Assembly: GCA_002690085.1 (NCBI GenBank)
Contig: NZDM01000029.1
Span: forward strand, 16,118-29,656
Source of the DNA: Flavobacteriaceae bacterium
Lineage (GTDB): Bacteria; Bacteroidota; Bacteroidia; Flavobacteriales; Flavobacteriaceae
DNA length: 13,539 bases
Direction: 5' to 3'
A program made the position numbers and the translations under genes. The notes under the pieces were generated by a model. It ran no database searches and was not told where the DNA came from. It was given only the letters and a program-made list of their open reading frames with translations. Positions 1 through 6,570 of the stretch are shown in pieces (position 1 is the first letter of the stretch; the number at the start of each line of letters is the position of its first letter).

Positions 1-201
1 GGGGGGTTAAACCACCAAGTAGAGCACCATATTTTTCCAAATATATCTCATATTCATTATGGTAAAATTGCTGAAATAGTAAAAAAAACAGCCAAAGAAT
101 TCAATCTACCCTATAATGAATATAAAACCACAAGAAAAGCAATCATAGCACACTTTAGCTATTTAAAATTAATGGGGGTTAAACCTAGCATTCAAGCCTA
201 A
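1..201 (+). CDS. Fatty-acid (acyl-CoA/acyl-lipid) desaturase, C-terminal fragment
   Basis: This is the last 66 codons of a membrane di-iron desaturase; the start lies before the window. Frame 1 is open from base 1 and ends at TAA 199-201. Residues 4-13 of the fragment read LNHQVEHHIF, which is the third histidine box (Q-x-x-H-H) typical of front-end and related acyl-CoA desaturases; the His pair and the first His help hold the di-iron centre on the cytoplasmic side of the membrane. The polar tail after it (EIVKKTAKEF, then a run of charged residues) fits the cytosolic C-terminus of the family. Inferred role: inserting a double bond in a membrane fatty-acyl chain, which affects fluidity. Substrate and double-bond position cannot be read from this fragment. 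The aminotransferase starts 10 bases after its stop, so the two are probably cotranscribed. The family call is firm; the exact specificity is not. Confidence 0.85.
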   Translation, partial: GGLNHQVEHHIFPNISHIHYGKIAEIVKKTAKEFNLPYNEYKTTRKAIIAHFSYLKLMGVKPSIQA

Positions 202-211
202 CCAACAACAA

Positions 212-1399
212 ATGAACCAATTACTTTCAGAAAGAATCCTAAACATGGCGACTTCTGCGACCCTTGCCATGGCCGCGAAAGCGCGAGAGCTAAAAGCAGA
301 AGGAAAAGACATCATTGGCTTGAGTCTTGGAGAGCCCGATTTTAACACTCCCGACTTTATCAAAGATGCTGCTAAACAAGCCATTGATGATAACTATAAT
401 TCTTACACTCCTGTTGATGGTTATGGAGAATTGAAACAAGCCATTATTACAAAATTCAAAAGGGATAATAAGCTTTCATATAAGCCCAGTCAAATTGTGG
501 TTTCTACAGGTGCCAAACAATGTTTGGCAAATGTGGCACTGGTCTTGTTAAACAAAGGCGATGAAGTGATTTTACCATGTCCTTATTGGGTGAGTTATGC
601 AGATATTGTAAAACTTTCTGAAGGGACTGCTGTTGAAGTCAAAACATCGATTGAAACGGATTTTAAAATGACGCCGGCACAATTGGAATCAGCTATCACT
701 TCAAACACTAAAATGATCTGGTTCAGTTCACCTTGTAACCCTAGCGGTTCTGTTTATAGCGAACAAGAATTAAGAGCGCTTGCGGATGTGCTTCAAAAAC
801 ACCCAAAAATATATGTGGTTTCGGATGAAATCTACGAACATATAAACTACGGAAGTGGTCATGCAAGCATGGCTCAATTTGAAGACATGTACGATCGCAC
901 CATTACGGTGAATGGCGTATCTAAAGCCTTTGCAATGACCGGATGGCGTATAGGCTATTTGGGAGCGCCAGAAGCAATTGCGAGGGCTTGTAATAAAATG
1001 CAAGGTCAGATTACAAGCGGCGCTAATTGCATCGCCCAACGCGCCGTCATCACCGCTTTAGAGGCACCTCCATCCAAAGTTCAATACATGATTGATGAAT
1101 TTAAAGCCCGAAGGGATTTAGTGTTAAATCTTTTGTCTGAAATAGAGGGTTTTTCATGCAACGTCCCCCAAGGTGCATTTTACGTTTTCCCTGATGTTTC
1201 CTCGCTTTTCGGAAAGACTTTTAATGGTGTGATAATCAATAATGCAACAGACTTATCACTCTTTTTATTAGAAGAAGCATTGGTAGCTACTGTGACAGGA
1301 GATGCCTTCGGAAACCCAAATTGTATTCGTATTTCTTACGCGGCTTCACAAAAAAAAATTAAAGAAGCTGTTGAAAGAATTAGAAAATCGCTGAGCTAG
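212..1399 (+). CDS. Class I/II pyridoxal-phosphate aminotransferase (aspartate aminotransferase-like)
   Basis: This 395-residue protein has the usual length of fold-type I aminotransferases and probably moves an amino group from aspartate or a related amino acid to 2-oxoglutarate in the cytoplasm. Visible motifs: SLGEPDF at 38-44 near the N-terminus, the STGAK segment at 98-102 that cradles the cofactor phosphate, CNPSG with Asn176, SDEIYEH with Asp205 (pairs with the pyridine nitrogen) and Tyr208, SKAFAMTGWR with Lys238 as the Schiff-base lysine, and CIRISYA with Arg373 as the substrate alpha-carboxylate binder. All key residues are present. ATG 212 is chosen because MNQLLSERI matches the normal start of the family and lies just after the desaturase stop. 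There is no Shine-Dalgarno sequence, as expected for this phylum. The gene ends 4 bases from the convergent trkH stop. Substrate preference (aspartate, aromatic or prephenate) cannot be settled by eye, so no symbol is given. Confidence 0.93.
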   Translation: MNQLLSERILNMATSATLAMAAKARELKAEGKDIIGLSLGEPDFNTPDFIKDAAKQAIDDNYNSYTPVDGYGELKQAIITKFKRDNKLSYKPSQIVVSTGAKQCLANVALVLLNKGDEVILPCPYWVSYADIVKLSEGTAVEVKTSIETDFKMTPAQLESAITSNTKMIWFSSPCNPSGSVYSEQELRALADVLQKHPKIYVVSDEIYEHINYGSGHASMAQFEDMYDRTITVNGVSKAFAMTGWRIGYLGAPEAIARACNKMQGQITSGANCIAQRAVITALEAPPSKVQYMIDEFKARRDLVLNLLSEIEGFSCNVPQGAFYVFPDVSSLFGKTFNGVIINNATDLSLFLLEEALVATVTGDAFGNPNCIRISYAASQKKIKEAVERIRKSLS

Positions 1400-1403
1400 T
1401 ATT

Positions 1404-2888
1404 TTACCTATTTCTCCAGAAATATGTAGTAAAAATAATTAGCACTGTAAATAATTCAAGCCTCCCAAGAAGCATTAAAAACGAGGACCACCACTTGGCT
1501 AGATTTGGCAGTTCAGAAAACGTATTTAAAGGACCGTAGGAACCAATTGAAGGCCCGACATTCCCTAAACTTGAAGCTGAAACCCCCAGTGCAGATTCGA
1601 AATCAAGTCCAAATAAAGCAAAAACGAGAGTCCCTAAAATAAATGAAAGCATATAAACAATGAAAAAACCCAATATATTATAGGTGATTTCATTCGAAAC
1701 AGAAGATGTGTTGTAGCGCAATGGAATAATTGCATGCGGATGTAATATTTTTCTAAACTGTAAAATGCCATTTTTAATGATTAACAAATGACGCATTATT
1801 TTGAAACCGCCAGAAGTACTTCCTGAAGAGCCTCCCAAAAACATCATGCCAAAAAACATTAAAAGCAGTAAAGGTGTCCAAGAAGTGTAGTCCGCTGTTA
1901 CAAACCCCGTTGTGGTAATGATTGAAACAACTTGAAACAAGGAGTGCCTAAAAACCCCCTCAATTCTATGTAACTGAGAATCAATTTCAGTTAAAAACCC
2001 TGTATTGAAATAAATAACCAATGCGACAGCGATTGTAAGTCCAATTAAAAGGAATGAATAGATTTTAAACTCCTCGTCCTTAAATATTTTTTTAAAGTTC
2101 AACTTGAATCCAAAATAACTTAGGACAAAATTTGCTCCAGCGATAAACATGAAAAATATAACGATGTATTGTATTAAAGGATTTGAATTCCAATGGGCCA
2201 AACTGGCGTTCTTTGTTGAAAAACCTCCGGATGCTATATTACTCATAGAATGATTCACAGCATCAAAAAATGACATTCCAGCTAATTTCAAACAGATCGT
2301 TTCAATGACCGTATATGAAACATAAATAAGCCATAATCTTTTGGCTGTATCGGTAATTCTGGGATGTAATTTATCAGTATTAGGGCCAGGTGATTCGGCA
2401 CTGAACAACTGCATGCCTCCAATTCCAAGTAAGGGTAAAATAGCAATCGCAAAAACGATCATTCCCATACCGCCCAACCAATGGGTAATGCTTCTCCAGA
2501 ATAATATTCCTTCAGGCAATATTTCTACATTATTAATAATTGTAGCACCTGTGGCTGTAAAACCGGATGTAGTTTCAAAAAATATATTAGAAAAACCATG
2601 AATTGTACCTGTTAAAACATAAGGGATTGTACCTGAAAAAATCATGACTAGCCAACCTAAAACAACCACCAAATAACCTTCTCTCTTGTTAATTTGCTTG
2701 TCATGGCTTTTGTTCAAGAACAACGTGAGTAAACCTACAACTGTAACGATAACCCCTGATGATAATAAACTATTTGTAATTCCATCTTCGTAAAAATAAC
2801 TCAATAAAGCAGTCAAAAACATAAACCCCCCATTGATTAATAGCAGAAATCCCAAAAAATAAAAAATGATTTTAATATTTATTTTCAT
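1404..2888 (-). CDS. trkH: TrkH-family potassium uptake channel subunit
   Basis: This 494-residue polytopic inner-membrane protein forms the K+-conducting part of a Trk system. Four pore loops, each with a selectivity-filter glycine, are visible in order: TTSGFTATG (Gly109), SNIASGGFST (Gly221/222), ITTTGF (Gly328) and SSLGNVGPS (Gly442). This is the M1-P-M2 fourfold repeat of the SKT superfamily. The segment GGSSGSTSGGFKIMR (352-366) is a conserved TrkH hallmark, as is the stretch AESPGPNTDKLHPR (164-177). Length fits the family (about 480-500). Many Leu/Ile/Val/Phe-rich membrane spans run from residue 5 to the end. It follows trkA by 7 bases on the same strand, so the two are an operon and TrkA should gate this subunit from the cytosol. 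Its 3' end lies 4 bases from that of the aminotransferase with no obvious terminator hairpin between, so read-through antisense RNA is possible. Confidence is high. Confidence 0.95.
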   Translation of the reverse strand: MKINIKIIFYFLGFLLLINGGFMFLTALLSYFYEDGITNSLLSSGVIVTVVGLLTLFLNKSHDKQINKREGYLVVVLGWLVMIFSGTIPYVLTGTIHGFSNIFFETTSGFTATGATIINNVEILPEGILFWRSITHWLGGMGMIVFAIAILPLLGIGGMQLFSAESPGPNTDKLHPRITDTAKRLWLIYVSYTVIETICLKLAGMSFFDAVNHSMSNIASGGFSTKNASLAHWNSNPLIQYIVIFFMFIAGANFVLSYFGFKLNFKKIFKDEEFKIYSFLLIGLTIAVALVIYFNTGFLTEIDSQLHRIEGVFRHSLFQVVSIITTTGFVTADYTSWTPLLLLMFFGMMFLGGSSGSTSGGFKIMRHLLIIKNGILQFRKILHPHAIIPLRYNTSSVSNEITYNILGFFIVYMLSFILGTLVFALFGLDFESALGVSASSLGNVGPSIGSYGPLNTFSELPNLAKWWSSFLMLLGRLELFTVLIIFTTYFWRNR

Positions 2889-2895
2889 GGTAAAT

Positions 2896-4233
2896 TTAGA
2901 AGAGTTTTTCTATTTTTTGAATTGAATCCTTTAAACAGCAAACAACAACTCTGTCTTGATTCAAAATTTTAAAGTCCCCCAAAACGATATAGCCCTCACC
3001 ATCTCTAATGACTCCAGCAATAATGGCACATCTGGGAAAGCCTAACGTCTTTACTTCCTTATTACAGACCTTAGAATCTTCATTTACAACAAATTCTAAT
3101 AACTCTGCATCCATATTGTCCAACTGTGAAATGGCAATAATTTCAGCTTTGTGAACATGTTTAGAAATCGCATCAGCAGCCAATAATTTTTTGTTGATTA
3201 AGGTATCAATACCACTTATTTGGGTTAGCTTGTAATAATCCAGATTATCAACCAAAGCAATGGTTTTTGTGATACCTTTGGATTTCGCTATTAAACTTGA
3301 CATTATATTGGTTTCTGAGTCGCCTGTCACAGCGATAAAAGCATCCATTTGACCAAGGTTTTCTTCCTCCAAAAGCTCAGAGTTGGTACCATCGCCATAT
3401 ATAATCAAGCAATCACTTAAATCTTCGGCCAACACTTCTGCCCTGTGCTTGTTACTTTCTACCAGTTTAACATTGATATTGTCAGCGGTTAAATCTTCCG
3501 CAACTTTCTTACCCACTCTTCCCCCGCCTAAAATCATCACATTTTTGATTTCTCCATTATTTTGACCAGAAAGCTTAAGCAGTTCCTCCTCACCACCAGG
3601 TTCAGTCATAAAAACAATGTGGTCTCCAGAATGAAAGACAGTATCCCCTCTTGGAATGATGGTTTTATCATCTCTTTTTATAGAAATAGGAAAAAAGTGT
3701 GTTTCTGGAAAAATACCAGCAGCCTCAACAACGGTTTTACCTACAAAGGTGGAGGTATGCGTTGCACTCAAACCCAAGGTAATCAAAGCACCATCATCAA
3801 ATTCAAATGGATCTGTGAATTCGGCTCTATTAACAACCATGCTTATCTCCTTGGATGTCAAAATTTCGGGTGAGATAAGTTCACTGATTCCCAAATCAGA
3901 AAAATCAATGTTTTTATCTTCAATGAGTTCAGGATTAGATATTCTAGCAATGGTCTTTCTAGCGCCTAATTTCCGTGCTAAATAGCAGGCTGTTAAATTT
4001 ACAGATTCAGAAGAAGTTACGCCAACAAATAGATCAGTATCAGAAATATTTGCTTTGTGTAAAACGGAAGTTGAAGTACAATCTCCCTCAATAACTTTGA
4101 TGTCTAATTGGCTGTTAGGGAAAGTGAGTTTTTCATCATTAGAATCAATAAGAGTGATTTCCTGAGATTCGTATGATAATAATTTTGCTAAGTGAGATCC
4201 AACTTGACCAGAGCCAGCAATTATTATTTTCAT
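2896..4233 (-). CDS. trkA: Trk system potassium uptake regulatory protein TrkA
   Basis: This 445-residue soluble protein is the nucleotide-binding gating ring partner of TrkH and sits on the cytoplasmic face of the membrane. It is a tandem duplication, as in full-length TrkA: RCK-N Rossmann domain 1 with GSGQVG at 7-12 and acidic Asp30 after the second strand; an RCK-C domain around 145-215; RCK-N domain 2 with GGGRVG at 236-241; and a second RCK-C at about 370-440. Both glycine-rich loops are intact, which suggests NAD(H) or adenine-nucleotide binding in both halves. The ATG at 4231-4233 gives MKIIIAGSGQ, the standard family start. It is the first gene of the trkA-trkH operon. A TAnnTTTG promoter element lies 22 bases upstream in the intergenic region shared with the divergent menG gene. 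Nothing is truncated or unusual. Confidence is high. Confidence 0.96.
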   Translation of the reverse strand: MKIIIAGSGQVGSHLAKLLSYESQEITLIDSNDEKLTFPNSQLDIKVIEGDCTSTSVLHKANISDTDLFVGVTSSESVNLTACYLARKLGARKTIARISNPELIEDKNIDFSDLGISELISPEILTSKEISMVVNRAEFTDPFEFDDGALITLGLSATHTSTFVGKTVVEAAGIFPETHFFPISIKRDDKTIIPRGDTVFHSGDHIVFMTEPGGEEELLKLSGQNNGEIKNVMILGGGRVGKKVAEDLTADNINVKLVESNKHRAEVLAEDLSDCLIIYGDGTNSELLEEENLGQMDAFIAVTGDSETNIMSSLIAKSKGITKTIALVDNLDYYKLTQISGIDTLINKKLLAADAISKHVHKAEIIAISQLDNMDAELLEFVVNEDSKVCNKEVKTLGFPRCAIIAGVIRDGEGYIVLGDFKILNQDRVVVCCLKDSIQKIEKLF

Positions 4234-4255
4234 TAATTATCATTTAATAGATGTG

Positions 4256-4263
4256 CAAATATA
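4256..4263 (-). promoter_or_regulatory. -7 promoter element for trkA-trkH
   Basis: The minus strand reads TATATTTG, a perfect match to the Bacteroidota primary-sigma -7 consensus TAnnTTTG. It lies 22 bases before the trkA ATG, giving a predicted leader of roughly 15 bases. No clear TTG -33 box is seen at the usual 17-23 base spacing. The motif match is direct; promoter activity is inferred. Confidence 0.6.
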
Positions 4264-4299
4264 GTTTATTTTTAGGGATTTGTTTTTGAATTGCATTTC

Positions 4300-4312
4300 T
4301 TTGCAGTGCAAA
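4300..4312. repeat. 13-base perfect inverted repeat upstream of menG
   Basis: The sequence TTTGCA-G-TGCAAA is a perfect inverted repeat with a one-base centre, 23 bases before the menG ATG. Its left arm overlaps the best available -7-like element for menG. That geometry would suit a repressor operator, but an AT-rich repeat this short can occur by chance. Confidence 0.35.
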
Positions 4313-4335
4313 AAGACGAAAATTTAACCTATTAG

Positions 4336-5067
4336 ATGCCTAAGAAAATTACACCATACAAAAACAGTTCAATGAGCAAAAAACAGCAAGTTGCTCAAAT
4401 GTTTGACACAATTTCTAATGAATACGATGGCTTAAATCGAGTCATTTCATTTGGAATTGACCTCAAATGGCGCAATAAAGTGGTGGAAATTGTAGGATTA
4501 CAAAATCCTAATTCAATTTTAGACATTGCTACTGGAACTGGGGATTTAGCTATTAATTTAACCCAAACCAATGCCAAAAAAATTATCGGATTGGACATTA
4601 GTGAAGGCATGCTAAATGTAGGGCGTGAAAAAATTAATCTAAAACAATTGAACAATACCATCGATATGGTTGTTGGAGATTCTGAAAACCTACCTTTTGA
4701 AAATGACAGTTTTGATGCCATTACAGTCGCTTTTGGAGTGCGTAATTTTGAAACTCTAGAAAAGGGGCTTTTAGAAATACTCCGAGTTCTGAAGCCAGGC
4801 GGGGTTTTTGTTATTTTAGAAACTTCTGTTCCCACGAAATTTCCATTCCGTCAAGGCTATTTTATGCATACCAAAATTTTCCTACCTCTCATCGGTAAGC
4901 TGTTTTCAAAAGACAAACAAGCCTATGGCTATTTAAGTGCTTCCGCAGAAAAATTTCCATATGGAGAGGCTTTCAACAATATTTTGAAAAAAACTGGGTT
5001 TATACAAGTTAAAGACCTGCCCCAAACCTTTGGAGTTGCAACGATTTATACAGCATCAAAACAATAA
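4336..5067 (+). CDS. menG: Demethylmenaquinone methyltransferase (UbiE/MenG family)
   Basis: This 243-residue class I SAM-dependent methyltransferase catalyses the last step of menaquinone synthesis, methylating the naphthoquinone ring of demethylmenaquinone at the cytoplasmic face of the membrane. Visible signatures: FDTISNEYDGLNR (23-35) and the following S-x-G-x-x-x-x-W segment of the UbiE N-terminal pattern; SAM motif I LDIATGTGDLA (62-72); the acidic Asp88 ending strand 2 (GLDIS); GDSENLPF (115-122); VAFGVRNF (131-138); and RVLKPGG (150-156). Length is normal. Flavobacteria use menaquinone and not ubiquinone, so menG (also called ubiE) is the better name. ATG 4336 is used; an internal ATG at residue 13 would also leave the fold intact. 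porT starts 2 bases after the stop, so the two are almost certainly cotranscribed. Confidence is high. Confidence 0.95.
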   Translation: MPKKITPYKNSSMSKKQQVAQMFDTISNEYDGLNRVISFGIDLKWRNKVVEIVGLQNPNSILDIATGTGDLAINLTQTNAKKIIGLDISEGMLNVGREKINLKQLNNTIDMVVGDSENLPFENDSFDAITVAFGVRNFETLEKGLLEILRVLKPGGVFVILETSVPTKFPFRQGYFMHTKIFLPLIGKLFSKDKQAYGYLSASAEKFPYGEAFNNILKKTGFIQVKDLPQTFGVATIYTASKQ

Positions 5068-5069
5068 AT

Positions 5070-5783
5070 ATGAAACCCTTTTTAAGTCTTTTATTTATCT
5101 GTTTGTGCTTTCTTCAAGGAGAAGCGCAATTGTTTACAAAAGAGCGGTTGATTAACAATGAAAATTTTGACAAGGCAAAGCTCTCCTATGGCTATTTCCT
5201 GGGATTCAACAATTACGACTTTAATATTGACTACAAAGCTGACGTTGAGGACATACAAGTTATCAAGTCTACAGGGTTCAATGTGGGATTGATAGGCAAT
5301 ATTCGAATCAATGATTATTTTGACATTCGCCTTGAGCCAGGATTGGTCATGTCCAACCGAACTTTGAGCTACAGTGGGACCTATTTTGAGGGTCTTATTT
5401 ACGAAGAAAAAGACCTTGAACGTGAATTGCGGTCCACCTACATTCACATTCCATTGTTAATTAAAATTTCAACCAAACGTGTCGACAACATCAAGCCCTT
5501 TGTTGTGGGGGGCATTTCTACAGCCTTGAACTTGTCAAGCGATCAAGACAACCCCGATGACAACAGTCAAGGTATTTTTAGGCTGACCAAAAACAATGTT
5601 TTCTATGAATTGGGAATTGGGGTGGATATTTATCTTACATGGTTTAAGTTTACACCTTCACTGCGAGGTGTTTTTTCCATGAAAGACGAACACATTGAAG
5701 ATTTTGATCCAAACAGCCCATGGACACGCAATATTGATCAGATGCAAACCCGAGGCTTTTTCATCAACTTCACCTTTCAATAG
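5070..5783 (+). CDS. porT: Type IX secretion system protein PorT, outer-membrane beta-barrel
   Basis: This 237-residue exported protein has a clear Sec signal peptide: hydrophobic residues 3-16 and likely cleavage after Ala19 (QGEA|Q). The rest alternates polar and hydrophobic residues in short strands with no cytoplasmic domain, and it ends RGFFINFTFQ with the aromatic C-terminal strand typical of small outer-membrane barrels. The combination of length, the YIHIPLLIKI strand (124-133), the FELG-like YELGIGVDIY strand (179-188), the C-terminus and the position directly after ubiE/menG matches PorT (SprT in gliding flavobacteria), a protein required for type IX secretion and gliding. Its precise mechanism in the secretion complex is not well established. 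The gene overlaps the convergent RNA methyltransferase by 14 bases. The barrel assignment is firm from sequence; the PorT identity rests on remembered family features plus context. A generic porin-family protein is the alternative. Confidence 0.82.
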   Translation: MKPFLSLLFICLCFLQGEAQLFTKERLINNENFDKAKLSYGYFLGFNNYDFNIDYKADVEDIQVIKSTGFNVGLIGNIRINDYFDIRLEPGLVMSNRTLSYSGTYFEGLIYEEKDLERELRSTYIHIPLLIKISTKRVDNIKPFVVGGISTALNLSSDQDNPDDNSQGIFRLTKNNVFYELGIGVDIYLTWFKFTPSLRGVFSMKDEHIEDFDPNSPWTRNIDQMQTRGFFINFTFQ

Positions 5784-6504
5784 ATCGCCTTTTAAATTCA
5801 CTCAAAACAATTGCAGCCGCATTTGCGACATTCAAACTCTCAGTTTGTTTTAATAAACCAAATCGGGGGATTGCGAGCCTTGTATTCAACTTTGAGGCTA
5901 TCGCATCTGATATTCCATTGGCTTCATTTCCCAAAACAATAACTCCAGAGCTTGGGAGTTCCATTTGATAAATTGAGGCTTTAGCATCCATAAAAGTGCC
6001 CATGGTGTAAGATTGGGCGTCTAAAAATAATTCTAAATCCAAGTAAATTATATTGACGCGGGTGTGCGATCCCATGGCCGCCTGGACTGTTTTAGAATTG
6101 TAACAATCAACACTCGTTGTGCTGCACACCAAATCTTTAATTCCAAACCAATCGCAAAGCCGAATGATAGTTCCTAAATTCCCAGGATTGTTCAATTCAT
6201 CCAGTGCCAAAATCAAGCCGTTGGCATTTACCTCGTTGGGAGTCGGGATTTTAAAAACAGCCAATACTGTATTTGGTGTTACAAGAGAACTGATTTTTTT
6301 TAACTCCTTTTCATCAATAATTGTAAGTTTTCCTTCAAAATGGGCATACTTATTGTTTATTGAAAAAATTTCAACCAACTCATAATTAGAATCTATAAAT
6401 TCTTGAACAACCTTTGGCCCCTCCACTATAAAAAGTCCTTGTTTTAAACGCTGTTTTTTTTGCTTTAAACTTAGGATTCGTTTGGATTGGTTTTTAGTTA
6501 ACAT
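5770..6504 (-). CDS. TrmH/SpoU-family RNA 2'-O-methyltransferase
   Basis: This 244-residue SPOUT-class enzyme should transfer a methyl group from SAM to a ribose 2'-OH in rRNA or tRNA. The N-terminal part (about 5-80, with FIVEGPKVVQEF at 25-36) is the SpoU substrate-binding domain. The C-terminal trefoil-knot domain shows all three motifs: motif 1 LDELNNPGNLGTIIR (101-115, with Asn106 and catalytic Arg115), motif 2 IVLGNEANGIS (189-199, with Glu194) and motif 3 IPRFGLLKQTESLNVANAAA (212-231, with Glu222, Ser223 and Asn225). It is complete and of normal length. Start MLTKNQSKRI is typical. The gene lies between porT and tamL on the opposite strand; its last 14 bases overlap the end of porT. 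A symmetric promoter-like palindrome upstream may also drive tamL. The family is certain; whether it is RlmB-like (23S rRNA) or acts on tRNA cannot be told from this sequence, so no symbol is given. Confidence 0.9.
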   Translation of the reverse strand: MLTKNQSKRILSLKQKKQRLKQGLFIVEGPKVVQEFIDSNYELVEIFSINNKYAHFEGKLTIIDEKELKKISSLVTPNTVLAVFKIPTPNEVNANGLILALDELNNPGNLGTIIRLCDWFGIKDLVCSTTSVDCYNSKTVQAAMGSHTRVNIIYLDLELFLDAQSYTMGTFMDAKASIYQMELPSSGVIVLGNEANGISDAIASKLNTRLAIPRFGLLKQTESLNVANAAAIVLSEFKRRSIER

Positions 6505-6509
6505 CTAAA

Positions 6510-6521
6510 AAATGTACATTT
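6510..6521. repeat. 12-base palindrome in the methyltransferase/tamL divergent region
   Basis: AAATGTACATTT is a perfect 12-base palindrome between two divergent genes. Read rightwards it gives TAcaTTTG (6515-6522), a perfect -7 element toward tamL. Read leftwards it gives TAcaTTTT (6516-6509), a one-mismatch -7 element toward the RNA methyltransferase, which would then have an almost leaderless transcript. It may therefore act as one symmetric, bidirectional promoter. Confidence 0.45.
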
Positions 6522-6522
6522 G
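6515..6522 (+). promoter_or_regulatory. -7 promoter element for tamL
   Basis: TACATTTG matches TAnnTTTG perfectly. Transcription would begin near 6528, giving a leader of about 40 bases to the TTG at 6571. A TTG triplet at 6487-6489 could serve as the -33 box, but the 25-base spacer is longer than usual. This element overlaps the TTG at 6520, so translation from that upstream codon is unlikely. Confidence 0.6.
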
Positions 6523-6570
6523 GTTAATATTCTTTTTGAAAGTATAAATCTAAATTTTATTTGTGTCTTG

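Larger units (their letters stand above)
4234..4335. promoter_or_regulatory. Divergent trkA / menG intergenic control region
   Basis: These 102 bases hold the promoters of two divergent units. For trkA (minus strand) a perfect -7 element is present at 4256-4263. For menG (plus strand) no perfect element is visible; the nearest is TTTCTTTG at 4296-4303, which misses the A of TAnnTTTG. That sequence overlaps a 13-base inverted repeat at 4300-4312, which could be an operator or simply chance. The TGCAAA hexamer or its complement recurs, at 4254-4259 and in both arms of that repeat. Promoter placement is inferred from sequence only. Confidence 0.5.

Noticed and set aside
169..384. Minus-strand open frame of 71 codons over the start of the aminotransferase
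   Set aside because: It lies antisense to a strongly conserved coding start and has no recognisable domain or promoter; a shadow frame.
3562..3985. Two plus-strand open frames inside trkA
   Set aside because: Both are antisense to the conserved RCK domains of trkA, overlap each other in different frames and have no family features.
6512..6547. ATG upstream of tamL as a possible small leader peptide (11 codons)
   Set aside because: The ATG lies just before and partly within the predicted promoter element, so it would not be transcribed from that promoter; no conserved features.
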